Positions 16,025-24,350 of a stretch of 64,000 bases of DNA are shown piece after piece. Numbering within the stretch: position 1 is the first letter of the stretch; the number at the start of each line of letters is the position of its first letter. The position numbers were made by a program, and so were the translations under genes. The notes beneath the pieces are model-generated. The model worked only from the letters and a program-made list of their open reading frames with translations. It made no database searches and was not told the origin of the DNA. Source of the DNA: Schlegelella_A sp038231215 (lineage in GTDB: Bacteria > Pseudomonadota > Gammaproteobacteria > Burkholderiales > Burkholderiaceae_C); contig JBBRLS010000013.1 in the NCBI GenBank assembly GCA_038231215.1, forward strand, positions 1 to 64,000, in the 5' to 3' direction.

Positions 16025-17044
16025 TCAGGACGGAACGCGGCCTTCGAACAGGTCACGGCCCTTGGCGAGGGCGCGGATCTTGGCATCGGCGATCGAGCGC
16101 TTCAGCATCCAGAAGCCACAGTCGGGATGGATGTACTTCACGCGGCCGGGGCCGAGCAGCTTTTCCGCGCGGTCGATGGCGCGAGCTACCGCCTCGGCCG
16201 ACTCCACCTCGGTCGCCTTGATGTCGACCACGCCGAGGCCCAGGCCGATCTCGGGGCGCAGCTCCTTGAACACCGCCAGCTCCTCGGGCGGCCGGTGCGC
16301 GCATTCGAGGACGACATGGTCGGCGTGCAGCGCGTTGAGGTACTGCATGAGCCGGTCCCAGGTGCCGCTCTGCACGCTTTGCCCGCCGTAATTGCCGAAG
16401 CAGAGGTGCACGGCCGGCGTGCCGGGCACCGCGTCGAGCACGCGGTTCATGGCCGAGACCGCCCATTCCCATTCTTCGGGGTGGCCGGGCAGGTTGGCTT
16501 CGTCGATCTGCACGACGTCGGCGTCGTCGAGGTGGCTCACCTGCTCGGCCAGCACGTCTGCGATGGCGTGCGCCAGCTCTGCCGTGTCGGCGTAGTAGCG
16601 GTTGAGCAGCGTCTTGGCCAGCATGTGCGGGCCGGTGACGGTGAACTTGAAGGGCTTGGTGGCGAGCGCCGACGCGCGCTGGCAGGCGAGCGGCAGGTCG
16701 AGCGTGCCGCTGCCGACCGGCCCGTCGACGACGCCGGGCGGCCGGGTACGAAAGCGCATGCCCGGCATGGCGCGATAGGCCATCACCTCGTCGAATGTCA
16801 TCGCATAGCGCACGCCCTGCATCGGCCGCACGAAGTACTCGATCATCCCGTTCGTCTCGGGATGGTTGAGGTCGAAGCGATAGAGCTCGCCGTCGCAGAC
16901 GACGTCGACGCCCGCCGCCTCCTGCGTGGCGATGACGACGCGGGTGGCGTCGATCAGCCCCTGCTCCGAGGGCGCCGCGAGCAGCCACTCGGGCACCGGG
17001 TAGGAGCCGACGACGGTGGTGCGGATGCGCGGCGGCGTGGTCAT
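16025..17044 (-). CDS. cobalamin-independent methionine synthase II family protein (MetE C-terminal-like)
   Basis: A 339-residue TIM-barrel protein resembling the C-terminal catalytic half of MetE, without the N-terminal folate-binding half. The zinc ligands of MetE appear to be kept: His-x-Cys in VHLCFGNYG, Glu in VVLECAHRP and Cys in IHPDCGFWML. The N terminus TTVVGSYPVPEWL is typical of this stand-alone group. Such proteins often transfer methyl groups from unusual donors, or act as core-MetE forms; the methyl donor here is unknown. It is the last gene before a repeat element and is convergent with garL, so it is probably not part of the uronate pathway. Confidence 0.82.
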   Translation of the reverse strand: MTTPPRIRTTVVGSYPVPEWLLAAPSEQGLIDATRVVIATQEAAGVDVVCDGELYRFDLNHPETNGMIEYFVRPMQGVRYAMTFDEVMAYRAMPGMRFRTRPPGVVDGPVGSGTLDLPLACQRASALATKPFKFTVTGPHMLAKTLLNRYYADTAELAHAIADVLAEQVSHLDDADVVQIDEANLPGHPEEWEWAVSAMNRVLDAVPGTPAVHLCFGNYGGQSVQSGTWDRLMQYLNALHADHVVLECAHRPPEELAVFKELRPEIGLGLGVVDIKATEVESAEAVARAIDRAEKLLGPGRVKYIHPDCGFWMLKRSIADAKIRALAKGRDLFEGRVPS

Positions 17045-17052
17045 GAAACGGT

Positions 17053-17124
17053 TGTCATCCTGAGCACAGCGAAGGATCTCATCATCGGCGCGCCACGAGA
17101 TCCTTCGCTTCGCTCAGGATGACA
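17053..17124. repeat. TGTCATCCTGAG inverted repeat, copy 1
   Basis: The left arm TGTCATCCTGAGCACAGCGA continues AGGATCTC. A short spacer (ATCATCGGCGCGCCAC) leads to the right arm GAGATCCTTCGCTTCGCTCA followed by GGATGACA. The arms are imperfect reverse complements of about 28 bases. Copies are at 24259-24350, 36190-36278, 37273-37339 and 46992-47064. It lies immediately before the start of the MetE-like gene, between that gene and the ABC binding-protein gene. No transposase is linked to it. Confidence 0.85.
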
Positions 17125-17140
17125 TGGCCCTGACAGGGCA

Positions 17141-17161
17141 TGACAGGGCTGCGCCCTGTCA
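17141..17161 (-). terminator. perfect hairpin over the stop codon of the ABC binding-protein gene
   Basis: TGACAGGGC and GCCCTGTCA form a 9-bp perfect stem with a 3-base loop. The right arm includes the stop codon (17159-17161) of the minus-strand binding-protein gene. A further TGACAGGG copy lies just beyond, at 17131-17138. There is no run of T on either side, so a Rho-independent terminator is possible but not typical. Confidence 0.5.
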
Positions 17162-18154
17162 CTTCGGCATCTTGATCGAGCGGTCGAGAAACTCGTTGGT
17201 GTAGGCGACCTTCACGTCGAACGGGGTCTCGAGGCCGATGTAGGTCTTGACCAGGTCGTAGTCGGCGGCCATGCGCGCGTCGTCGAGAACGCCGAGCGCC
17301 ACCGTCTCGGCGTACCTGTCGCGCATCAGCACCGTGACCAGCGACCAGTTGGTCGCCTCGTTGTCGAACTGCAGCGCGCCGTTGGCGTCGATCAGGGCCT
17401 GAACGCAAGGCTTGGGCGTAGCGACGCAGGCAGCGAAAGCCTTCTGCGTGACCTTGACGAAGGCGGCGACGACCGGCTTGTTCTTCTTCAGCCACTCGCC
17501 GTTGACGATCACCGTGTTGCCATAGGTGTTGAGGCCGGCGTCCTTCCAGGCCACGAAGCCCATGTCGTCGCCGAGTTCCCTCTGGAAGATGTGGTGGATG
17601 TTGTAGAACGATGTGGTCGCGTCGATCGACTTCGACTTCAGCGCGGCGAGCTTGCTGTTGGCGTCGATGTTGACCCAGGTCACCGAGGCCGGGTCCATGC
17701 CGTTGGCCTTGGCGAGGGCCGGCCAGATCGTGCGTGCGCCGTCGCCGGCGGGGTTGCCGATCTTCTTGCCGGCGAGGTCCCTCACGGTCTTGATGCCCGA
17801 GCTCTTCAGCCAGTAGAGGCCTTGCGGCGAGTTGGCGTAGACGTTGAACACGCCGACCGTGTCGGCGCCCTTGCCGCGCAGCGTGAGCGCGTTCGGCATG
17901 TCGGCCAGGCCGATCGGGTTGGCACCGGCGGCGACCTTCTGCACCGCCACCGCCGAGCCCTTGCCGGGCTCGAGGTTGAGGTCGATGCCGGCGTCCTTGT
18001 ACCAGCCCATCTGCTTGGCGTAGTAGTAGGGCGCGTGATCGCCGCCCGGCACCCAGTTGAGGATGAAGTCGATCTTCTGCTGCGCGAATGCCGGCGGCGC
18101 GGCGAAGCCCGTGGCGGCGAGGGCAAGGAATGCGATTCGGCGAAGCAGATGCAT
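17159..18154 (-). CDS. ABC transporter substrate-binding protein, NMT1/THI5-like (SsuA family)
   Basis: A 331-residue periplasmic binding protein with a signal peptide of about 25 residues ending PPAFAQ. The mature N terminus (KIDFILNWVPGGDHAPYYYAKQMGWYKDAGIDL) is the NMT1/THI5-like signature shared by binders of pyrimidine precursors, riboflavin, sulfonates and aromatic acids. Its natural partners are a BPD permease and an ATPase of the SsuBC type, encoded 3 kb away on the opposite strand (21179-22728). The two parts are separated by a Bug protein gene and a flavin monooxygenase gene of different base composition, which suggests a later insertion split the locus. The ligand is unknown. The stop codon lies in a hairpin. 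Confidence 0.88.
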   Translation of the reverse strand: MHLLRRIAFLALAATGFAAPPAFAQQKIDFILNWVPGGDHAPYYYAKQMGWYKDAGIDLNLEPGKGSAVAVQKVAAGANPIGLADMPNALTLRGKGADTVGVFNVYANSPQGLYWLKSSGIKTVRDLAGKKIGNPAGDGARTIWPALAKANGMDPASVTWVNIDANSKLAALKSKSIDATTSFYNIHHIFQRELGDDMGFVAWKDAGLNTYGNTVIVNGEWLKKNKPVVAAFVKVTQKAFAACVATPKPCVQALIDANGALQFDNEATNWSLVTVLMRDRYAETVALGVLDDARMAADYDLVKTYIGLETPFDVKVAYTNEFLDRSIKMPK

Positions 18155-18483
18155 GGCGTTGATCCTGTGCGGCGTGGGTCGTCTTTCAGTCTAGCAACGA
18201 GGCCTGTGCCGACGAGAGAGCATTGACCCCGATACCGGGTGGCGCCTCTATCATCGGCTCGCTCCGGAGACCGCCCGCCAGAGGCGGACGTCCAAGATCA
18301 TCGGCGTTCCACGAGTTCAAAGCGGCCGGCGACATCCGATCAAGTGGACGATCGGCCCAACTTCAACTTTCTCAAAATTCGGTCCACCGTAGACACTTCG
18401 AAATCGTCAGAGAGCATCAGGGATGCAGACGATGGATCGGATCGCTCTGCTGGATTGACCAGCTGATTTCGTCGAGGGGTCCT
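18155..18483. other. 329-base intergenic region with no recognised gene
   Basis: The region lies between the divergent ABC binding-protein gene and the Bug gene. Base composition is clearly lower in GC than the flanks (about 45% in 18361-18420). No open frame in it resembles a known protein. It must hold the promoters for both genes; a GAGGGG just before 18484 is the ribosome binding site of the Bug gene. No clear operator or hairpin was found. Confidence 0.6.
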
Positions 18484-19473
18484 ATGAAACTGTTGCGCTC
18501 AGATGGCGCGCGTGTTGCCGTCGCCTTTTTCGGCTTGTTCATGTGCGCGGCCGCAAGTTCAGCGGAGAACTCCGCGTGGCCGACACAGAGCGTACGCATC
18601 ATCGTCGGTTATCCGCCGGGCGCTTCGCCGGACACGCTGGCGCGGCTGGTGGCAGATCCACTGAGCCGCATACTCGGCAAGCCTGTCGTTGTCGAAAACA
18701 AGCCCGGCGCCGCAGGCAACCTGGGCGTGGATGCGGTGGTCAGGTCCACGGATGGGCATACCTTCGGGATTACGACCTTTGGCCCTCTCACGACGTCCAA
18801 ACCGCTGTTCAAGAAGCTGCCCTATGACCCTGCCATCGACGTGCTGCCGCTCTCCCTTTCGGCGACGAGTCCGCTGGTGCTGGTGTGTGACATAAATTTG
18901 CCGCCGACTTCGCTGAAGGACTTCGTCGCCTGGGCCAAAGGTCAGCCCGACGGCGTGACCTACGGATCGATCGGCCTGGGCACCGGATCCCACCTGGCCA
19001 TGGAGCTCTTCGCGAGCAAGACCGGCATCCGCGTGGTGCACGTGCCGTATCCGGGCATTCCGCAAGTGACGACTGCGATCCTGGGCCATCAAGTACAGAT
19101 GGCCTTCATGCCGCCGTCGGGGGCGCTGGCGCAGGCCAGGGCGGGCAAGCTGAGAATGCTAGCCGTCAGCTCACCGCAGCGCTGGCCGCTGATGCCGGAC
19201 CTGCCCGCGGTCGCCGAGGCGGCCGGTCTGGCTGACTTCCGAGGCGAGCTGTGGATCGGCGCGTTCGGACCCGTCACGATGCCCCCGGAGGCTGCGGCGC
19301 GACTTGGCACCGAGATCAATGCGATCTTGAAGCAACCGGAAGTCCGCGAGAAGCTTCTTCAGCAAGGCTGGCAGGTCGTGGGCGGTGGATCTGACATGCT
19401 GCGCCGACGAATGGCCGACGACACCGCGCTGTGGACCCGGGTGATCCAGGAGGCGAAGGTTCCAGCCGAATAG
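18484..19473 (+). CDS. Bug-family tripartite tricarboxylate transporter substrate-binding protein
   Basis: A 329-residue TctC/Bug periplasmic binding protein with a signal peptide of about 27 residues (ending AAASSAE). Family hallmarks are WPTQSVRIIVGYPPGASPDTLARL near residue 31, VVENKPGAAGNLG near 74 and a Bug-type C terminus. Bug proteins bind carboxylic or aromatic acids and are greatly expanded in Burkholderiales, usually without linked membrane genes, as here. It is convergent with a salicylate-hydroxylase-like monooxygenase, so an aromatic acid ligand is a reasonable guess. The region has lower GC and less biased codons than its neighbours, a sign of separate origin. Confidence 0.9.
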   Translation: MKLLRSDGARVAVAFFGLFMCAAASSAENSAWPTQSVRIIVGYPPGASPDTLARLVADPLSRILGKPVVVENKPGAAGNLGVDAVVRSTDGHTFGITTFGPLTTSKPLFKKLPYDPAIDVLPLSLSATSPLVLVCDINLPPTSLKDFVAWAKGQPDGVTYGSIGLGTGSHLAMELFASKTGIRVVHVPYPGIPQVTTAILGHQVQMAFMPPSGALAQARAGKLRMLAVSSPQRWPLMPDLPAVAEAAGLADFRGELWIGAFGPVTMPPEAAARLGTEINAILKQPEVREKLLQQGWQVVGGGSDMLRRRMADDTALWTRVIQEAKVPAE

Positions 19474-19528
19474 CTCGAGGCGAGGGGTGACGCGCATATT
19501 TGGCTGCAAGTCCGCTGCAGCGCTCTGA

Positions 19529-20710
19529 TCATGAACCCGGTGTGGTGCTCGCCTCGTCGTAGCTCCAGATCCAATCGAATCGAGCGACCGGCGCTTCCGG
19601 GTTGGCGCGAAGGCGCGCGTTTCGAGCCTCGACTTCCGCGGAATCTGTCAGTTGCATGGTTCGGCCGGCCTCGCGAGAAGCGTTCTGAATGGAAGCAGTG
19701 CGTACACGCCGCCTTTCTGCATACGAGGTGATCGCACTCATTGGATCAGCTGGGCTCTCGGCGAAGGCGCGAGCCAAGACCGAAGCGTCTTCGATGCTCT
19801 GACTGGCGCCTTGTGCCATGTAGGGCAGCATCGGATGGGCAGCGTCTCCGAGCACCGTGACGCGACCCCTGGTCCACACCTCCAAGGGGGGCCGGTCGAA
19901 CAGCGCCCACTTGTAGACCTGCTGCGTCCCTGCGATCAGCGCCCGCACCTCAGGATGCCAGTCTTCAAATAGCCCCATGGCCTCATCCCTGTCGCCTCGC
20001 GCGGACCACGATTCTTCTAGCCACTCTTCCTCACTTTGCGTGTTGCCGACCCAGTTGATGAGTCGTCCGCCCGCGACGTAGAAGCACACAAACTGCTTGC
20101 GGGGTCCCCAAAAGGAGTGGTGGCGCATTTCGAGGCCGACGTTGCGTCCGACCTCTGCAGGGGCCAGGCCACGCCAAGAAACTTGACGCGACCACACAGC
20201 TTGGTCGGCGCCAGCCACGTGCTCACGCACCACGGAGTGGATGCCATCGGCACCGATGAGCACGTCGCCGATGGCAGAGCTTCCATCAGCGAATCTGACG
20301 GTCACCTCGGCCTCAGATTGCTCGATCGCAACTGCACGAGCCCCGAGGGTGATATTCGTGTCGCCGACGGCGGCGCGCAACAGGTTGTGAAGATCCGCTC
20401 GATGCAGGTGGTAGAAGGGCGCTCCCCAGCGGCTTTCTGCTGCTTCGGCGAGCGGCACGCGACCCAAGAGGGCGCCGCTATGCCAGTCGCGCGTGTCCAG
20501 CGATTGCGGCACGACAGCTATTGAGTGAAGAGCGTCGGCAAGCCCCAAGCGGTGAAGCACCTTCACGGCGTTGGGACTGATCGCAACGCCTGCTCCCACC
20601 TCTTTCAGGACGCTTGTCTGCTCATAGATGCGAGCATCGAAGCCGGCACAGCGCAAAGCGAGGGCGGCCGTCAAACCGCCGATTCCACCGCCCACCACGA
20701 GAACTCGCAT
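19529..20710 (-). CDS. FAD-dependent monooxygenase, salicylate / 3-hydroxybenzoate hydroxylase-like
   Basis: A 393-residue class A flavoprotein monooxygenase. It shows the N-terminal dinucleotide motif VVGGGIGGLTAALAL, the DG motif in IGADGIHSVVRE near residue 160, and the second FAD motif GDAAHPMLPYMAQGASQSIEDA near 290. This set fits hydroxylases of salicylate, 3-hydroxybenzoate or 6-hydroxynicotinate. The start at 20710 follows a GAGGA site; longer upstream reading is not family-like. It is convergent with the Bug gene and shares its lower GC content. No ring-cleavage dioxygenase gene lies nearby, so a full aromatic pathway is not encoded here. The exact substrate is unknown. Confidence 0.87.
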   Translation of the reverse strand: MRVLVVGGGIGGLTAALALRCAGFDARIYEQTSVLKEVGAGVAISPNAVKVLHRLGLADALHSIAVVPQSLDTRDWHSGALLGRVPLAEAAESRWGAPFYHLHRADLHNLLRAAVGDTNITLGARAVAIEQSEAEVTVRFADGSSAIGDVLIGADGIHSVVREHVAGADQAVWSRQVSWRGLAPAEVGRNVGLEMRHHSFWGPRKQFVCFYVAGGRLINWVGNTQSEEEWLEESWSARGDRDEAMGLFEDWHPEVRALIAGTQQVYKWALFDRPPLEVWTRGRVTVLGDAAHPMLPYMAQGASQSIEDASVLARAFAESPADPMSAITSYAERRRVRTASIQNASREAGRTMQLTDSAEVEARNARLRANPEAPVARFDWIWSYDEASTTPGS

Positions 20711-21178
20711 ATCAAATCCTCGTTGCCTGAAGAGTAATAAGGGGGTCTGTCGGAGTAAGGCCGCGCCCGCAGTGTGGCGCGAATCAGGAGACCGAGGCAA
20801 ATGGTGGTCCCTCAACACGGTGGAAGACGGTTCCATCCTCAACGGCTGCTTCGGTTCACGCATGCCGTCCGCAATCTTCTCAGTGTGAGTCGCGTTTCGC
20901 TCAACGACTTCTGGTCGACGCCAAAATTCTTATCGACGTCGCTCAGGTGCTGCTTGAGCCACTGGCAGGTGCATCGCCTCGGTCACGGCAGAACGAACAT
21001 CAGCTTTGAGGCGCCGAATCGAGTGCGACGTGTGTCGTCGATGGGTCGCAAGCGGACTTGGCTAAGGATCTGTCCTTGGTGATCTGCAGACATCCACGAA
21101 GGTGGTAGTCCTCGATCGGTCGGTCAATAATCGTCTCATCGCGCGCGAGGCCGCGAAAGAGAGGAGGCCCCTTCGCCG
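20711..21178. other. 468-base intergenic region with no recognised gene
   Basis: The region separates the divergent monooxygenase gene and the ABC permease gene. Several short open frames exist on both strands, but none has a family motif, a ribosome binding site and a sensible length together. A minus-strand stretch around 20960-21060 (LKADVRSAVTEAMHLPVAQA) looks protein-like and could be a decayed gene fragment, but this is weak. Base composition is about 60% GC, below the neighbouring transporter genes. The promoters of both flanking genes must lie here. Confidence 0.5.
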
Positions 21179-21949
21179 ATGAACGACGCCCGCTGGACCC
21201 GAACCCTGATGGCGGTGGCGTCGCATCTCGCCTTGCTGCTCGTCTGGTACCTGTTCGTCAAGTTCGGCAACGTGCCCAAGTTCGTGATGCCGTCGCCCGG
21301 CGACACGCTGGGCACGCTCATCGGGCCACGCGCCGGCAGCTATAGCTGGTGGAGCAACGGGCTCGTCACTGCCGCCGAGATCTACGGCGGCTACCTCGCC
21401 GCGCTCGTCGTCGGCGTGCTGCTCGCACTGGCCTTCACCTGGTCGAAGCCGCTCGAGTCGCTGATGATGCCGCTCCTCGTCAGCCTGAACATGATCCCGA
21501 AGGTGGCGCTCGGCCCGCTCATCATCGTCTGGTTCAAGTACGGCATCGTGCCCAACATGCTGATCGCGTTCTCGATCTGCGTGTTCCCGATCCTGCTCAC
21601 CACGGTGCGCGGTCTGCGCGAGGTCGAGCCCGACCTGCTCGATCTGGTGAAGAGCCTGCGCGGCTCGCGCTGGCAGACCTTCACGAAGATCCAGTTGCCG
21701 GGCGCCTTGCCCTACATCTTCTCGGGCATGAAGGTGGCCGCGATCCTCGCCGTGGCCGGCGCTATCGTCGGCGAGTTCCTCGGCTCCGACAAGGGCCTCG
21801 GCTACCTCATGCTGCAGGTGCAGGTGACGCTCGACACGGCGGCGATGTTCATGGCCGTGCTCCTCATCACGCTGATCGGCATGCTGCTCTACGGGGCGGT
21901 GCTGCTGCTCGAGCGCGCCCTCGTCGTGCCCGACGCGCGCGTGTCCTGA
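21179..21949 (+). CDS. ABC transporter permease, SsuC/TauC type
   Basis: A 256-residue binding-protein-dependent permease with about six membrane segments. The EAA loop that docks to the ATPase is seen at EPDLLDLVKSLRGSRWQTFTKIQLPGALPYIFSGMKVA, near residues 145-183. It matches the NMT1-type import systems, so its likely partner is the binding protein at 17159-18154. The ATPase gene begins 8 bases after its stop. The operon ends one base from the convergent enolase-superfamily gene, which suggests the imported compound feeds the enzymes encoded at 22730-27458. Confidence 0.9.
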   Translation: MNDARWTRTLMAVASHLALLLVWYLFVKFGNVPKFVMPSPGDTLGTLIGPRAGSYSWWSNGLVTAAEIYGGYLAALVVGVLLALAFTWSKPLESLMMPLLVSLNMIPKVALGPLIIVWFKYGIVPNMLIAFSICVFPILLTTVRGLREVEPDLLDLVKSLRGSRWQTFTKIQLPGALPYIFSGMKVAAILAVAGAIVGEFLGSDKGLGYLMLQVQVTLDTAAMFMAVLLITLIGMLLYGAVLLLERALVVPDARVS

Positions 21950-21957
21950 GCTCGCCC

Positions 21958-22728
21958 GTGACCGCTGCCCGGCCTTTCATCCATCTCGACGGCGTCGCCA
22001 AGTCCTATGGCAAGGGAACGACCACGCACCTCGCCATCTCGAACGCGAGCTTCGACGTCATGCCGGGCGAGCTGGCCTGCCTGGTCGGCCCTTCGGGTTG
22101 CGGCAAGAGCACGCTGCTGAAGATCCTCGCCGGCCTGCATGCGCAGGACGCCGGCACGGTGACGATCGGCACGCCCGACTTTCCTTTCGATCCGGCGCGC
22201 GACGTCGGCATGGTGTTCCAGCAACCGCTGCTGCTGAAGTGGCGGACCATCATCGACAACGTGTTGCTGCCGGCCGAGATCCTCGGCCTGCCCGGGAAGG
22301 CGAGCCGCGAACGGGCCCGCGAGCTGCTCGCGCTGGTCGGCCTGGCCGGCGCCGAGAACAAGCGCCCCTACGAGCTTTCGGGCGGCATGCAGCAGCGCGC
22401 TGCGATCGCCCGCGCCCTCATCCACGACCCCAAGCTCGTGCTCATGGACGAGCCCTTCGGTGCGCTCGACGCGCTGACGCGCGAGAAGATGAACCTCGAG
22501 CTGCTGCGCATCTGGAAGCAGTCCGGGAAGACGATCCTGTTCGTCACGCACGGCATCTCGGAGGCGGTTTTTCTCGGCAGCCGCGTCGTCGTCTTCACCG
22601 CCGGGCCTGCGCGCATGGCCGACAACTTCACGATCGAGCTGCCGCATCCGCGCACCCTCGATATCAAGACGCACGAAGTGTTCGGCGCCTACACGCGGCG
22701 CATCTACAAGCTGCTCGGCATGGAGTGA
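21958..22728 (+). CDS. ABC transporter ATP-binding protein, SsuB/TauB type
   Basis: A 256-residue ATPase with a complete nucleotide site: Walker A GPSGCGKST, Q-loop in VFQQPLLLKW, signature LSGGMQQR, Walker B LVLMDEP and the switch His in FVTHG. I place the start at GTG 21958, because upstream in-frame sequence overlaps the permease gene in another frame and the domain begins right after (ARPFIHLDGVAKSYG). It powers import through the permease encoded just upstream. It has the size and C terminus of the nitrate/sulfonate/taurine group. Confidence 0.9.
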   Translation: MTAARPFIHLDGVAKSYGKGTTTHLAISNASFDVMPGELACLVGPSGCGKSTLLKILAGLHAQDAGTVTIGTPDFPFDPARDVGMVFQQPLLLKWRTIIDNVLLPAEILGLPGKASRERARELLALVGLAGAENKRPYELSGGMQQRAAIARALIHDPKLVLMDEPFGALDALTREKMNLELLRIWKQSGKTILFVTHGISEAVFLGSRVVVFTAGPARMADNFTIELPHPRTLDIKTHEVFGAYTRRIYKLLGME

Positions 22729-22729
22729 G

Positions 22730-24196
22730 CTAGGCCGGCGATGGCGATGGCGCCGGAGGCCACTCGGCCTTCTGCATCGGCGCCGTCGTCGACAGGTCGG
22801 GCACGACGACGCTGCCGAAGCCCTTGCAGTCGAGCGAATCGAGCGCGAGCCGGCCGGCGCGAATACGCAGCCGCGGCTTGCCGCCGTCGGCGTGGTACAG
22901 GTCGGGGTGCGCTTCGAGGTACGCCTGTGCCTCGCCTTCGGGTCGGCCGGTGAAGCCGTCGATGAAGTGATGCCCGTTGCGCTCGACGTCGGCGAGGCCG
23001 AGCAGCGCGACCAGGGCGAGGTCCTGCTGAACGGGGAGGCCGGCCTGCGTCGTCAGGTCTTCGCCGGAGAGGAAGAACGATCCGTTGTCCGCCGCGTTCC
23101 AGATGCGGCAACGCGCCAGGTTGATGATCGACTTGTAGAAGCCCTTGCAGTCCTTCGACGAGACGCCGGCGTAGCCGAGCGAGCGCGCGCGGACGAAGGC
23201 GTCGAGGTCGCCGTCGGACTCGTCGATGATGACCGGCCGGTGCCGCGCCAGCGGCGCGACGCTGCGCGCCAGCGCAACCTGGCGCTTGATCGGCTGCTCG
23301 ATGAAGAGGGTGGCGGCACAGAGCTTGTGCAGGCCGGGCTCGGCCTCGATCGCCTGCCAGAGATCGAGCACCGCGTCGACGTCTTCGTACTGCTCGTTGC
23401 CGTCGAGGGTGATGTGCAGCGGCGCGTCGATGCGGTCGAGCACGCCGGCGATCTTGACGAGGCGCTCGATGTCGGCCTGCTTGTCGCCGCTGACCTTGAG
23501 CTTGAACCAGGTTTGGCCATACGCCGCGATCACTTCCTCGAGCGTCTCGGGCAGGCCGTCGTCGACGCGCGAGCCCGGCGCCTGGTCGGCGGCGACGATC
23601 GGATCGACGAGGCCGACGGTGTGGCGCGCCTCGATGCTGCGCACCGGCTCGAGGCCGGCGAGGAAGGTCGTGAAGTCGAAGGCGCCGAGATCGGCGATGA
23701 CCGGGTGCGGCGCCATGCCGGCGAGGTTGCTGCGCATCGCCGTCCAGAAGCTCGCGCCGACGAGGCGGCAGAGCGCGTCCATGACGGCGCGGTCGAGCAG
23801 GGCGTTGCCGTAACTCGCGGCCAGCGGCGGCAGCTCGAGCTCGCGGCCGGCGCGAATCTGGCGCCGATAGTTGTCGGCGAACAGGTCGAAGGCGGTCGAG
23901 GGCGGCGCCGCGAGGTAGGCCTCGGTGGCGATCTCGACGGCCTTGCGCAACTGATGCTGGTTCTGTGCGTCGGAGAGCAGCGGGTTCTTGTCGAACCACT
24001 TCGCGGCGAGCATCTCGGCGGCATAGCCGAAGCCTTCGCGCCCGTCGTCGAGCCGAATGCGCACACGCACGACCGCCTGGATGCTCTCGGTGAGCGTGAT
24101 GACGCCGAAGCGAAACGGCATGCGCAGGCGAAACGGCTGTTCGAACGCGTCGACGCCGAGAACCTGAACCCGCGGCGCGGGGATCGCTATCGCCAT
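22730..24196 (-). CDS. enolase-superfamily protein (mandelate racemase / muconate lactonizing-like), function unknown
   Basis: A 488-residue member of the enolase superfamily, longer than the usual 350-400. Active-site residues of the muconate-lactonizing type are in order: Lys232-x-Lys234 (WFKLKV), metal ligands Asp265 (LDGNEQY), Glu300 (IEQP) and Asp325/Glu326 (IDESDGD), then Lys348 (SSKDCKG). It should therefore abstract a proton next to a carboxylate and cause dehydration, epimerisation or cycloisomerisation. It does not resemble glucarate or galactarate dehydratase in detail. It follows the DHDPS-like gene across a repeat element, on the same strand, and faces the ABC importer. A dehydratase acting on an imported sugar acid, ahead of the DHDPS-family enzyme, is my best guess. 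Confidence 0.8.
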   Translation of the reverse strand: MAIAIPAPRVQVLGVDAFEQPFRLRMPFRFGVITLTESIQAVVRVRIRLDDGREGFGYAAEMLAAKWFDKNPLLSDAQNQHQLRKAVEIATEAYLAAPPSTAFDLFADNYRRQIRAGRELELPPLAASYGNALLDRAVMDALCRLVGASFWTAMRSNLAGMAPHPVIADLGAFDFTTFLAGLEPVRSIEARHTVGLVDPIVAADQAPGSRVDDGLPETLEEVIAAYGQTWFKLKVSGDKQADIERLVKIAGVLDRIDAPLHITLDGNEQYEDVDAVLDLWQAIEAEPGLHKLCAATLFIEQPIKRQVALARSVAPLARHRPVIIDESDGDLDAFVRARSLGYAGVSSKDCKGFYKSIINLARCRIWNAADNGSFFLSGEDLTTQAGLPVQQDLALVALLGLADVERNGHHFIDGFTGRPEGEAQAYLEAHPDLYHADGGKPRLRIRAGRLALDSLDCKGFGSVVVPDLSTTAPMQKAEWPPAPSPSPA

Positions 24197-24258
24197 GCGG
24201 TCGATTTTGGGGCCATACGCAGCGGCCTGTGTCGGCCCATGCCATCTCCAGCCGGTCC

Positions 24259-24350
24259 TGTCACCCTGAGCGGAGCGAAGGGTCTCATCGGCGCGTCGAG
24301 ATCCTTCGCTCCGCTCAGGATGACAGGGAGGGATGCGCTCAGGATGACGG
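24259..24350. repeat. TGTCATCCTGAG inverted repeat, copy 2, with an extra partial arm
   Basis: The left arm TGTCACCCTGAGCGGAGCGA continues AGGGTCTC. After a short spacer comes the right arm GAGATCCTTCGCTCCGCTCA followed by GGATGACA, ending at 24325. A second partial right arm (GCGCTCAGGATGAC) follows at 24335-24348. The stop codon of the DHDPS-like gene (24339-24341) lies inside this partial arm, so the last codons of that protein are made of repeat sequence. The element separates two genes of the same putative operon. Confidence 0.85.

Noticed and set aside
20774..21082. A 102-residue plus-strand frame in the spacer before the ABC permease gene
   Set aside because: No family motif, an Arg/Ser-rich composition and no good ribosome binding site; treated as non-coding.
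22730..24196. Glucarate or galactarate dehydratase (gudD/garD) for the enolase-superfamily gene
   Set aside because: GudD-specific stretches around the active site are absent, the protein is longer, and only the general superfamily residues are shared.
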